Assembly: GCF_003990335.1 (NCBI RefSeq)
Contig: NZ_CP034683.1
Coordinates: 1,316,501-1,380,500, forward strand
Direction of reading: 5' to 3'
DNA from: Rheinheimera mangrovi
GTDB taxonomy: Bacteria > Pseudomonadota > Gammaproteobacteria > Enterobacterales > Alteromonadaceae
DNA length: 64,000 nucleotides
The position numbers and the translations under genes were made by a program. Positions within the stretch are counted from its first letter, which is position 1. Each line of letters begins with the position of its first letter. Positions 8,310 through 16,869 of this stretch are shown here, piece by piece. Below the pieces are notes generated by a model that worked only from the letters and a program-made list of their open reading frames with translations, was not told where the DNA came from and did not search any database.

Positions 8310-9101
8310 TTACTCGGCCGTGACTATTCGTTCTATGGTGTCGTCGGATCTCAGAGTTAAAATTTCGCAGCCTGTCTCTGTGACGACAATAGTGTGTTCA
8401 AACTGCGCTGATAAACTACGATCTTTAGTTACAACCGTCCAGCCGTCTTTTAACAATTTACTATGACGCTCGCCAGCGTTGATCATTGGCTCTATAGTCA
8501 AACACATACCTGTTTTTAAGGTATCACCTGTGCCAGGGCGGCCATAATGCAGTACCTGTGGGTCTTCGTGGAATACCTGACCTATGCCATGGCCACAGTA
8601 TTCACGCACTACTGAGTAGCTGTGTTTTTCGGCATGCTGCTGAATCACAAAACCTATATCACCTAAACGGGCACCGTTTTTCACTTTACGAATGCCCATA
8701 TACAGACATTCCTGTGTCACCCGTATTAAACGGTCCGCCATAATGCTTGGCTTGCCAATCACAAACATTTTGGAGGTATCACCGTGGTAACCATCTTTAA
8801 TCACAGTGATGTCGATATTGATAATGTCGCCATCTTTGAGTTTCTTCTCTGCTGAAGGGATACCGTGGCAAATTACCTGATTGACCGAGGTACAGATGGA
8901 TTTTGGAAAGCCGTGGTAATTCAGCGGGGCAGGGATAGCCTGCTGCACATCTACAATATAATTGTGGCAAATCGTGTTCAGTTCTTCGGTGGTGACACCG
9001 GCTTTGACGTAGGGCTCAATCATCTCTAATACTTCGGCTGCTAATTTGCCTGCCACACGCATTTTTTCGATCTGATCTGCTGTCTTAATAATCGCGGCCA
9101 T
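8310..9101 (-). CDS. map: Type I methionine aminopeptidase
   Basis: A 263-residue metalloprotease that removes initiator Met from new proteins. The five metal ligands of the family are seen: the two Asp of NIDITVIKDGYHGDTSKMF, His of CGHGIGQVFHEDP, Glu of LTIEPMINAG and Glu of QFEHTIVVTETG. I chose the ATG at 9101 (protein starting MAAIIKT) because it has an AGAGAG purine stretch upstream and gives the same length as Escherichia coli Map; an upstream ATG at 9146 would add 15 residues foreign to the family. It heads map-glnD-dapD and is divergent from rpsB. Confidence 0.96.
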   Translation of the reverse strand: MAAIIKTADQIEKMRVAGKLAAEVLEMIEPYVKAGVTTEELNTICHNYIVDVQQAIPAPLNYHGFPKSICTSVNQVICHGIPSAEKKLKDGDIINIDITVIKDGYHGDTSKMFVIGKPSIMADRLIRVTQECLYMGIRKVKNGARLGDIGFVIQQHAEKHSYSVVREYCGHGIGQVFHEDPQVLHYGRPGTGDTLKTGMCLTIEPMINAGERHSKLLKDGWTVVTKDRSLSAQFEHTIVVTETGCEILTLRSDDTIERIVTAE

Positions 9102-9239
9102 GCCATCTCTCTCTGCTGTAAAAATACACATTTCATTGTGTTTCAAGGGTGCTTATGGTATAAAGCGCGCCGCGATTTGGCAAATCAGATTCTGCTAAAA
9201 ACGCAAAACGCAGATTAAAACTGCAATTAACTAAACAAC

Positions 9240-9342
9240 ACACATACATCGACACATAATCCGGGGTGCTGCAACTCATTGAGTTACGGTCGGTTTTATG
9301 GGATGTATGGAGGCCCAACCCCATTACTAAGGAATATTTATA
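9240..9342 (+). promoter_or_regulatory. Probable rpsB 5' leader (ribosomal protein S2 autoregulation)
   Basis: The region before rpsB is GC-rich compared with the sequence upstream and contains complementary blocks, notably GGGGT(9263-9267)/ACCCC-like(9318-9322) and CAACTCATTGAGTT(9271-9284). In gammaproteobacteria S2 represses its own rpsB-tsf operon through a conserved structured leader; location and folding potential fit that. I could not compare it to the covariance model. Confidence 0.4.
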
Positions 9343-10071
9343 ATGGCAAAAGTTTCTATGCGCGATATGCTCCAGGCGGGCGTACATTTCGGTCACCAAA
9401 CACGTTACTGGAACCCAAAAATGAAGCCATTCATTTTCGGCGCTCGTAACCGTGTTCACATCATCAACCTGGAACAAACTGTTCCAATGATGAACGATGC
9501 TTTAGCTTTCATTCAGTCTGTTGCTGCTAAAAAAGGCAAAATCCTGTTTGTTGGTACTAAGCGCGCTGCCTCTGAAGCAATCAAAGAAGCTGCTTCTCAA
9601 GTTGACCAGTACTATGTAAACCACCGTTGGTTAGGTGGCATGCTGACTAACTGGAAAACTGTTCGCCAGTCTATCAAGCGTTTAAAAGATCTGGAATCTC
9701 AAAGCCAGGACGGTACTTTCGACAAGCTGACTAAAAAAGAAGCTTTAGACCGTACCCGTGAAATGGACAAGCTAGAAAAAAGCTTAGGCGGTATCAAAGA
9801 CATGGGCGGCTTGCCTGATGTTCTGTTTGTGATCGATGCCGACCACGAACACATTGCAATTAAAGAAGCCAACAACCTGGGTATCCCAGTTGTATCTATC
9901 GTTGATACTAACTCTGATCCTAAAGGTGTTGACTATGTGATTCCAGGTAACGATGACGCTATCCGCGCTATCCAGTTATACCTGGGCGCAGTAAATCAGG
10001 CCATCACTGAAGGCCGCAGCAAAAACATCGAAGTTCAGGCTGAATCTGAAAACTTCGTAGCTGCTGAGTAA
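9343..10071 (+). CDS. rpsB: 30S ribosomal protein S2
   Basis: A 242-residue protein of the normal length, starting [29 protein letters not shown], the S2 signature. The second signature, [36 protein letters not shown], is near residues 160-195. AAGGAA precedes the ATG. S2 binds the 30S subunit late in assembly and helps dock S1. It leads the rpsB-tsf operon; two hairpins separate it from tsf. Confidence 0.99.
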   Translation: MAKVSMRDMLQAGVHFGHQTRYWNPKMKPFIFGARNRVHIINLEQTVPMMNDALAFIQSVAAKKGKILFVGTKRAASEAIKEAASQVDQYYVNHRWLGGMLTNWKTVRQSIKRLKDLESQSQDGTFDKLTKKEALDRTREMDKLEKSLGGIKDMGGLPDVLFVIDADHEHIAIKEANNLGIPVVSIVDTNSDPKGVDYVIPGNDDAIRAIQLYLGAVNQAITEGRSKNIEVQAESENFVAAE

Positions 10072-10084
10072 TTGCATTGTCTCT

Positions 10085-10145
10085 GTAGCCTTGTAATCAA
10101 GGCTACATAAAGCAAGTTTAAACTTACAGGGGCATTTGCCCCTGT
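10085..10145 (+). promoter_or_regulatory. Two hairpins between rpsB and tsf, possible attenuator
   Basis: GTAGCCTTG-TAAT-CAAGGCTAC (10085-10106) and ACAGGGGC-ATTT-GCCCCTGT (10126-10145) form stems of 9 and 8 bp. Neither has a full T-run, so at most they cause partial termination or protect the rpsB mRNA end, in line with a higher need for S2 or EF-Ts at different levels. Confidence 0.5.
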
Positions 10146-10178
10146 TTGTCCACGAAAAAATTTTGCGAGGAACTCCCC

Positions 10179-11051
10179 ATGGCTGTAACTGCCGGTTTGG
10201 TAAAAGAATTACGCGAGCGCACTGGCGCTGGCATGATGGACTGCAAAAAAGCTCTAGAAGAAACTGCAGGTGACATCGAAGGCGCAATCGAATTAATGCG
10301 TAAAAATGGTCAGGCTAAAGCTGCCAAGAAAGCTGGCCGTATCGCCGCTGAAGGTACTGTGATCACTCGCGTTGGTAACGGTTATGCTGTTGCAATCGAA
10401 TTTAACTGTGAAACAGATTTCGTAGGCCGTGACGCAAGCTTCCTGGCTTTCGCTAACGCTGCTGCTGATCTGGCTCACGCCAACAAACTGTTCACTGTAG
10501 AAGAGCTGTCTGCAGCTCAACTGGGCGACAGCACTGTTGAAGAAGCACGCGCGACGCTGGTGACTAAAATCGGTGAAAACATCAACATCCGTCGTATCGC
10601 TGTAGCTCAGGGTGACGTGATTGGTCAGTACACTCACTCAGGCCGTATCGGCGTGTTAGTGGTACTGGAAGGCGGTAACGAAGATATCGCTAAAGACGTT
10701 GCTATGCACGTTGCTGCTAACAACCCTTCATTCCTGACTCCAGAGTCAGTACCAGCTGAAGTTGTTGCTAAAGAGCAAGAAATCCAGATCGAAATCGCTA
10801 TCAACAGCGGCAAGCCAAAAGAAATCGCAGAGAAGATGGTTGCTGGTCGTATGACCAAGTTCACTGGCGAAGTTTCTTTAACTGGCCAGATGTTCGTAAA
10901 AGATCCTTCAATCACTACTGGTGATTTCCTGAAACAAAACGGTGCTAAAGCTGTTAGCTACATCCGTTTAGAAGTAGGTGAAGGCATCGAGAAGCAGGAA
11001 ACTGATTTCGCTGCTGAAGTCGCTGCTCAAATCGCTGCTGCTAAGAAGTAA
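10179..11051 (+). CDS. tsf: Elongation factor Ts
   Basis: The nucleotide exchange factor for EF-Tu, 290 residues. The N-terminal UBA-like domain has the signature [22 protein letters not shown], and the EF-Tu contact motif [11 protein letters not shown] lies near residue 75. The start is the ATG at 10179, with GCGAGGA upstream, rather than an earlier in-frame ATG at 10146. It is cotranscribed with rpsB and followed by a clear terminator. Confidence 0.98.
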   Translation: MAVTAGLVKELRERTGAGMMDCKKALEETAGDIEGAIELMRKNGQAKAAKKAGRIAAEGTVITRVGNGYAVAIEFNCETDFVGRDASFLAFANAAADLAHANKLFTVEELSAAQLGDSTVEEARATLVTKIGENINIRRIAVAQGDVIGQYTHSGRIGVLVVLEGGNEDIAKDVAMHVAANNPSFLTPESVPAEVVAKEQEIQIEIAINSGKPKEIAEKMVAGRMTKFTGEVSLTGQMFVKDPSITTGDFLKQNGAKAVSYIRLEVGEGIEKQETDFAAEVAAQIAAAKK

Positions 11052-11089
11052 TTTACGCTTTAGCAATGCTTTGAAACCAGCTAGAATAA

Positions 11090-11124
11090 CCGCGACCTGA
11101 CCTTTGTCTGTCGCGGTTTTTTTT
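11090..11124 (+). terminator. Rho-independent terminator of rpsB-tsf
   Basis: CCGCGAC and GTCGCGG form a 7-bp GC-rich stem followed by eight T residues. It separates rpsB-tsf from pyrH. Confidence 0.85.
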
Positions 11125-11236
11125 GTGTGCAGTTTAGGAAGTACGGCTGATTGTGTTAACCCAACATGCTGTATGACCTGACAATATGCAAGTAATCGAC
11201 AGTAATGGTTATACCTTCCAGATAAATGAGGACCTC

Positions 11237-11974
11237 ATGAGCAATCCAAAACTCGCCTACAGAAGAATTTTATTAAAACTCAGTGGTGAAGCCCTGATGG
11301 GTGAAGAAGGCTTTGGTATAGACCCTAAAGTGCTGGATCGGATGGCTCAGGAAATCAAAGAGCTGGTTGAATTAGGTATCCAGGTCGCCATAGTCATAGG
11401 TGGCGGTAACATTTTCCGTGGCGAAGGTTTAGCAAAAGCTGGTATGAACCGTGTGGTTGGTGACCATATGGGTATGCTGGCGACAGTGATGAACGGTCTG
11501 GCCATGCGTGATGCGCTGCACCGCGCTTTTGTAAACGCTCGTCTGATGTCAGCAATTCCTCTGAACGGTGTGTGTGACAATTACAGCTGGGCTGAAGCCA
11601 TTAGCTTATTAAAATCTGGCCGCGTGGTGATTTTTTCTGCAGGTACAGGTAACCCGTTTTTTACTACCGACTCAGCCGCTTGTTTACGTGGTATTGAAAT
11701 TGAAGCCGATGCTGTATTAAAAGCTACTAAAGTAGACGGTGTCTATTCAGCTGACCCGGTGAAAGACCCAACTGCAACTCTGTACAGCAAGTTAAGCTAT
11801 ACAGAAGTATTGGAAAAAGAATTAAAAGTCATGGATTTAGCGGCCTTTACGCTGGCCCGTGACCATAACATGCAAATTCGTGTATTCAATATGAATACGC
11901 CAGGTGCACTGAAACGTGTGGTGCTGGGTGAAGAAGAAGGCACAGTAATCGACCACGCTGAAAAATTACAGTAA
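11237..11974 (+). CDS. pyrH: UMP kinase
   Basis: A 245-residue amino-acid-kinase-fold enzyme that phosphorylates UMP to UDP. Visible motifs are [13 protein letters not shown] near the N terminus (phosphate binding), [11 protein letters not shown] and [20 protein letters not shown]. The start ATG at 11237 has GAGGA 5 bases upstream; an earlier ATG at 11186 would add 17 residues not found in the family. Next genes are frr and uppS, the usual order. Confidence 0.97.
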   Translation: MSNPKLAYRRILLKLSGEALMGEEGFGIDPKVLDRMAQEIKELVELGIQVAIVIGGGNIFRGEGLAKAGMNRVVGDHMGMLATVMNGLAMRDALHRAFVNARLMSAIPLNGVCDNYSWAEAISLLKSGRVVIFSAGTGNPFFTTDSAACLRGIEIEADAVLKATKVDGVYSADPVKDPTATLYSKLSYTEVLEKELKVMDLAAFTLARDHNMQIRVFNMNTPGALKRVVLGEEEGTVIDHAEKLQ

Positions 11975-12018
11975 ACTAACTGCCACTTTTTTGGTGTAGC
12001 AAAAAAAGGATAGCCAAA

Positions 12019-12576
12019 GTGATTAACGATATTCTCAAAGACAGCAAAACCCGGATGGAAAAAAGCGTTGAAGCGCTGAAAGGCCAATTGTCCAAAATCC
12101 GTACCGGCCGTGCTCACCCAAGTTTATTAGACGGCATTCAAGTGTCTTACTACGGTGCCAGCACACCGTTACGTCAGGTGGCCAACGTGTCAGTAGAAGA
12201 TGCCCGTACTCTGACCATCAGCGTATTTGATAAAACTCTGATCCAACCTGTAGAGAAAGCTATTCTGCAGTCAGATTTGGGTTTAAACCCAATGAGCGCT
12301 GGTACCACTATTCGTGTGCCATTGCCTCCACTGACTGAAGAGCGTCGTCGTGATTTAGTTAAAGTTGTACGTAACGAAGCTGAAGGTGCGCGTGTTGCTG
12401 TACGTAACATCCGCCGTGACGCTAACGCTGATCTGAAGACTTTATTAAAAGATAAAGAAATTGGTGAAGACGATGAACGTAAAGCAGCAGACGAAGTTCA
12501 GAAGCTGACGGATGCCTTTGTGAAGAAGGTTGACGAAGTTTTAGCGGACAAAGAAAAAGAGTTGATGGAAGTTTAA
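12019..12576 (+). CDS. frr: Ribosome recycling factor
   Basis: A 185-residue protein that splits post-termination ribosomes together with EF-G. It starts with a GTG codon at 12019 behind AAAAAGGA. The family pattern is seen throughout: [34 protein letters not shown] at the N terminus and a C-terminal helix [35 protein letters not shown]. Confidence 0.98.
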   Translation: MINDILKDSKTRMEKSVEALKGQLSKIRTGRAHPSLLDGIQVSYYGASTPLRQVANVSVEDARTLTISVFDKTLIQPVEKAILQSDLGLNPMSAGTTIRVPLPPLTEERRRDLVKVVRNEAEGARVAVRNIRRDANADLKTLLKDKEIGEDDERKAADEVQKLTDAFVKKVDEVLADKEKELMEV

Positions 12577-12602
12577 TCAACCTCGCCCTGATTAGGGAAA
12601 TA

Positions 12603-12637
12603 GCGCCGTGTAGGGTATACTTCGCGGCGTTTTTTAT
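12603..12637 (+). terminator. Weak terminator after frr
   Basis: CGCCG and CGGCG flank a 16-base loop and are followed by seven T residues. The stem is short, so readthrough into uppS is likely. Confidence 0.45.
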
Positions 12638-12660
12638 TATTGTGACAAGGTCAGATTCAG

Positions 12661-13428
12661 ATGACAGAAGTGCAAACCGCGTTACAAAACGCGTTGCCAC
12701 AACATGTCGCCATTATCATGGACGGCAACGGACGCTGGGCTGAACGGCAAGGCAGACCCCGGGTATGGGGCCATAAAAAAGGCGTGGACGCAGTGCGTCG
12801 TGCTGTAAGCTTTTGCCGTAAATTAGGTATCAAATCACTTACCTTATTTGCCTTTAGCAGTGAAAACTGGCGTCGGCCTGAAGACGAAGTTAGCGGGCTG
12901 ATGCAACTGTTTTTACTGGTATTACAGCAGGAAGTGAAAACCCTGCATAAGAACAATGTACGGCTGAATATTATCGGAGACTTGTCTCCTTTTAGCGACA
13001 AACTAAAACAACATATTAAAGAGGCGCAACAGCTTACTGCTCAGAATACAGCTTTGACCCTGAATGTTGCCGCTAACTATGGCGGACGCTGGGACATAGT
13101 GCAGGCAACACAACAGTTAGCTCAGAAAGTGGCTAATGGTGAGATGACCGCTGCACAGATTGACGAACAAATGTTATCAGGTTGCATGCAGATGCATGAC
13201 CAGCCGGAATTGGATCTGATGATCCGCACCGGTGGTGATGTGCGCATCAGTAACTTTTTGTTGTGGCAAGCTGCTTATGCTGAGTTATGGTTTACCGAAA
13301 CCTTATGGCCTGACTTTGATGATCAGGTGTTTTCGGAAGCTTTGGCAACCTACGCCAGTAGAGAAAGGCGTTTTGGTTGTACCGGAGCTCAAATCCGTGA
13401 GCTGGCAATGCGTCCGATACAAGGATAA
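12661..13428 (+). CDS. uppS: Undecaprenyl diphosphate synthase
   Basis: A 255-residue cis-prenyltransferase that extends farnesyl diphosphate with eight isopentenyl units to make the carrier for cell-wall synthesis. The catalytic Asp21 is in [21 protein letters not shown] and the C-terminal [19 protein letters not shown] (usually GGExRxSNF, here Asp replaces Glu) are present. It starts the block with cdsA and dxr; the cdsA start lies 5 bases after the stop. Confidence 0.97.
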   Translation: MTEVQTALQNALPQHVAIIMDGNGRWAERQGRPRVWGHKKGVDAVRRAVSFCRKLGIKSLTLFAFSSENWRRPEDEVSGLMQLFLLVLQQEVKTLHKNNVRLNIIGDLSPFSDKLKQHIKEAQQLTAQNTALTLNVAANYGGRWDIVQATQQLAQKVANGEMTAAQIDEQMLSGCMQMHDQPELDLMIRTGGDVRISNFLLWQAAYAELWFTETLWPDFDDQVFSEALATYASRERRFGCTGAQIRELAMRPIQG

Positions 13429-13433
13429 CCAAT

Positions 13434-14297
13434 TTGTTTAAGCAACGAGTTATTACAGCCCTGATCATGGCGCCTTTGGCGTTAGCCGCAGTATTTTTCC
13501 TTCCTTTACACTATTTTGCTATTTTTATTGCCGCCGCTTTTTTAATTGGCGCCTTGGAATGGAGCTTGTTTTGTGGCTACAAAACGAAGTCCAGCCAATA
13601 TAGTTTCGTCACAGTTGTGGCGCTGAGCATGGCGCTTATTTACTGGCAACTGCCTTACACCGCTTATTGGCCTGTGCAACTTGATGCGCTGAGCAACGGC
13701 TTGTTGGCAATAGGCGTTATATGGTGGCTGATTGCTGTACTTTTGGTATTAAGTTACCCGCGTAGTAGCCAAAGCTGGGAAAAAGGCCATTTACGCCGTG
13801 CTTTAATGGGCTGGCTGACGTTAGTGCCAGCCTGGACAGCCTTATTATTAATTCGTTCTGTCGATTTTCATCAATCCAGTTACACAGGTGCCTGGTTAAT
13901 TTGTTTATTGCTGGGGATTGTCTGGGCCGCTGATATTGGTGGCTACTTTATTGGCAAACCTTTTGGTAAACGCAAATTATTGCCTGCTGTCAGTCCAGGT
14001 AAAACTCTGGAAGGCATGCTTGGCGGCGTGGCCTTTGTGATGCTGCTGGTCACTGCTGTGGCTTATTATCAAGGGTTTCCGGAAGAAACCGCAGTATGGT
14101 ATCTGGCTGCTTTGGTGTTAACGATTTTATCGGTGTTTGGTGATTTAAGTGAAAGTATGTTTAAGCGTGTTGCAGGCTTAAAAGACAGCGGCAGCATTAT
14201 CCCGGGGCACGGTGGTATCTTAGATCGCATCGACAGTCTGACCGCCACAGCACCACTTTATGCCGTATTAGTTGCACTGATTGGGGGCTTCGCGTAA
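13434..14297 (+). CDS. cdsA: Phosphatidate cytidylyltransferase
   Basis: A 287-residue membrane enzyme that makes CDP-diacylglycerol from phosphatidate and CTP. It starts with TTG at 13434 behind AAGGA. Multiple transmembrane segments fill the N-terminal half, and the CDS signature SxxKRxxxxKDxGxxxPGHGG is clear as SESMFKRVAGLKDSGSIIPGHGGILDRID near residues 235-263. The stop overlaps the dxr start by one base. Confidence 0.95.
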   Translation: MFKQRVITALIMAPLALAAVFFLPLHYFAIFIAAAFLIGALEWSLFCGYKTKSSQYSFVTVVALSMALIYWQLPYTAYWPVQLDALSNGLLAIGVIWWLIAVLLVLSYPRSSQSWEKGHLRRALMGWLTLVPAWTALLLIRSVDFHQSSYTGAWLICLLLGIVWAADIGGYFIGKPFGKRKLLPAVSPGKTLEGMLGGVAFVMLLVTAVAYYQGFPEETAVWYLAALVLTILSVFGDLSESMFKRVAGLKDSGSIIPGHGGILDRIDSLTATAPLYAVLVALIGGFA

Positions 14298-15490
14298 TGC
14301 GGACTCTAGTGATCCTTGGTGCTACAGGCTCAATTGGCTGCAATACGCTGGACGTTGTGGCCATGCACCCCGATGACTATCAGGTGCTGGGCTTAACTGG
14401 CGCCACTCAGGTCGATAAGCTTTTTGCGCAAATTCAGCAATTTAAACCACGTTACGCGGTGATGACAGACCCGCTAGCCGCAGACCAATTACGTCAACTG
14501 GTAAAAGAGGCCAATCTTCCGACCGAAGTCTGGGCTGGTGCTCAGGCGCTTTGTGATTTAGCTGCTCACCCAGATGCAGATATGGTAATGGCGGCTATTG
14601 TTGGCGCTGCAGGTTTATTGCCGACTCTGGCTGCGGTAGAACAAGGCAAAACTGTTTTACTGGCGAATAAAGAAGCGCTGGTGATGAGTGGTGAGCTGTT
14701 TATCAATAAAGTGCAGCAGCATGGCGCGACTTTGTTACCTATTGATAGCGAACATAATGCTATTTTTCAGTGTCTGCCTTCCGCCTTACAGCAAAATACC
14801 GCCACCCAAAAATTATCTGATTACGGTATCAGCAAGCTATTGCTGACAGGCAGTGGTGGTCCGTTTTTACGGAAAGACCTGAATGAGTTTTCTGCTATCA
14901 CACCAGCTCAGGCAGTGGCTCACCCAAATTGGGTGATGGGCCAGAAAATTTCAGTCGACAGTGCCACTATGATGAATAAAGGCTTGGAGTTTATTGAAGC
15001 ACGCTGGTTGTTTAACTGTGCTGCAGACGATATTCAAGTGGTTATACATCCGCAAAGCATTATCCATTCAATGGTGCAGTACACTGACGGTTCTGTGTTG
15101 GCACAGTTGGGCCAGCCTGATATGCGCACTCCAATAGCTCATGCGCTGGCTTACCCACACCGTATTCAAACTACTGTAAAACCACTGAATTTTTTTGAGC
15201 TGGCAGACTTTAGTTTTTCCAAACCTGAACCTCAACGTTACCCTAATTTATATCTGGCGATAACAGCTTGTGGTTATGGTCAGGGCGCAACTACAGCACT
15301 AAATGCAGCCAACGAAATAACGGTCGCTGCTTTTTTAGCTGGCCACATTCGCTTTACCGATATAGCTCTGTTAAACGAAAAAGCATTGGAGCGTTTTGCC
15401 ACTATAAAAGCGCCTGATTTAGAAAGCATTCTGGATCTTGATCAACAAGCCAGAGCTTATATGCAAGACCAACTGAAAAAGGTGAGTTAA
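14297..15490 (+). CDS. dxr: 1-deoxy-D-xylulose 5-phosphate reductoisomerase
   Basis: A 397-residue enzyme that converts DXP to MEP with NADPH, the second step of the non-mevalonate isoprenoid pathway. The NADPH site is LGATGSIGCNTLDV; the metal/substrate residues are in LLPIDSEHNAIFQ and MMNKGLEFIEARWLF; the flexible loop is NWVMGQKISVDSATMMNKG. Stop-start overlaps join it to cdsA and rseP, so all three are translated from one mRNA. Confidence 0.98.
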   Translation: MRTLVILGATGSIGCNTLDVVAMHPDDYQVLGLTGATQVDKLFAQIQQFKPRYAVMTDPLAADQLRQLVKEANLPTEVWAGAQALCDLAAHPDADMVMAAIVGAAGLLPTLAAVEQGKTVLLANKEALVMSGELFINKVQQHGATLLPIDSEHNAIFQCLPSALQQNTATQKLSDYGISKLLLTGSGGPFLRKDLNEFSAITPAQAVAHPNWVMGQKISVDSATMMNKGLEFIEARWLFNCAADDIQVVIHPQSIIHSMVQYTDGSVLAQLGQPDMRTPIAHALAYPHRIQTTVKPLNFFELADFSFSKPEPQRYPNLYLAITACGYGQGATTALNAANEITVAAFLAGHIRFTDIALLNEKALERFATIKAPDLESILDLDQQARAYMQDQLKKVS

Positions 15491-16842
15491 TGTCGGGTTT
15501 CGTTTGGAATTTAATCAGCTTTGTGGTTGCTATTGGCCTGCTGGTCACTGTGCATGAGTTTGGTCATTTCTGGGTGGCGCGAAAAAACAATGTGCTGGTG
15601 AAACGTTTTTCTATAGGTTTTGGTAAAGCCATTTACCGCTGGCGTGATAAGCAAGGCACAGAGTTTGTCATAGCCATGATCCCGTTAGGGGGTTATGTCC
15701 GGATGCTGGATGAGCGGGTAGACCCGGTATTACCGCAGTTTAAAGACTTAAGTTTTAACAGCAAAACAGTAGGGCAGCGTATGGCTATTATTGCTGCTGG
15801 CCCTATAGCTAATTTCCTGTTTGCTATCCTGCTGCTGTGGGGCATGTACCTGATAGGCGTGCCGAACATTAAACCTGTGATAGGGCAGGTGACAGCAGAA
15901 TCCATCGCTGCTAAAGCTGGTGTTCCTTCTAAGGCGCAGATCACCGCTATCAACGGAGAACCGGCCGAAGACTGGCGGGCCATTAGCTTATTGCTGGTTG
16001 AGCAAGTCGGCAGTCCTGCCGTAGATATTACAGTGCAGCAACTTGAGGGTAGCGATCAAAGCTATCAGCTGGATTTAACAGATTGGGTTTTTGATCCGGA
16101 TAAACAAAGCGTATTTGGCAGCTTAGGCTTAGAACCACTGCGTCCGGAAGTGTTGAATGAAATCAGCCAAATCCAGCCAGGTTCTGCAGCTGAAGCTGCA
16201 GGTTTGCAGTTAGGTGATAAATTAGTTTCGGTGGACGGCAAAACAGTCACCGACTGGAATGCTGTGGTGACGCTAGTGCAAAACAGCGCAGAACGGCCAC
16301 TGTTGTTTGGTATTGAGCGTAACAGCCAGCCTATGGATATTCTGGTGACTCCGCAAAGCCGTGAAACCGCGGATGGTTTTCATCAGGGCTACCTTGGTGT
16401 CAGTCCAAAAGTATTGCCCTGGCCTGAACATTTATTGTTCACTCAGCAATATGGCCCTGTACAGTCGGTCTGGGTTGGGGTAGAAAAGACCTGGCAATTG
16501 GTGCGGTTAAGCTTCTCAATGATTGGAAAATTCATTTTTGGTGATATTTCTGTCAAACATTTAAGCGGTCCAATTTCGATAGCACAAGGCGCTGGAAGCA
16601 GCGCAGATATTGGCTTGATTGCCTTTATTTCCTTTTTAGCACTGATCAGTGTCAACCTTGGGGTGATAAATTTACTGCCCCTGCCTATTTTGGATGGTGG
16701 CCATTTAATGTATCTTGTGCTGGAACTAATACGCGGCAAACCTGTCTCTGAGAAGGCGCAGGAGCTGGGTTTCCGGATCGGAGCTCTGTTGCTGCTGACA
16801 TTAATGGGAATTGCGCTGCTCAACGATATTTCTCGTTTGTAA
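15490..16842 (+). CDS. rseP: RIP zinc metalloprotease RseP
   Basis: A 450-residue site-2 protease of the inner membrane that cuts anti-sigma-E factor RseA after DegS. The zinc-binding HEFGH is at residues 22-26 inside the first transmembrane helix; the second half of the active site is NLLPLPILDGGHL near the C terminus. Two PDZ domains lie between (about residues 120-290). It is placed directly upstream of bamA, as in many gammaproteobacteria. Confidence 0.97.
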   Translation: MSGFVWNLISFVVAIGLLVTVHEFGHFWVARKNNVLVKRFSIGFGKAIYRWRDKQGTEFVIAMIPLGGYVRMLDERVDPVLPQFKDLSFNSKTVGQRMAIIAAGPIANFLFAILLLWGMYLIGVPNIKPVIGQVTAESIAAKAGVPSKAQITAINGEPAEDWRAISLLLVEQVGSPAVDITVQQLEGSDQSYQLDLTDWVFDPDKQSVFGSLGLEPLRPEVLNEISQIQPGSAAEAAGLQLGDKLVSVDGKTVTDWNAVVTLVQNSAERPLLFGIERNSQPMDILVTPQSRETADGFHQGYLGVSPKVLPWPEHLLFTQQYGPVQSVWVGVEKTWQLVRLSFSMIGKFIFGDISVKHLSGPISIAQGAGSSADIGLIAFISFLALISVNLGVINLLPLPILDGGHLMYLVLELIRGKPVSEKAQELGFRIGALLLLTLMGIALLNDISRL

Positions 16843-16869
16843 TAAACTAATCAAAAGTAGTCCAAAACA

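Noticed and set aside
9102..9146. Longer start for map
   Set aside because: The ATG at 9101 gives the family length and has a ribosome binding site.
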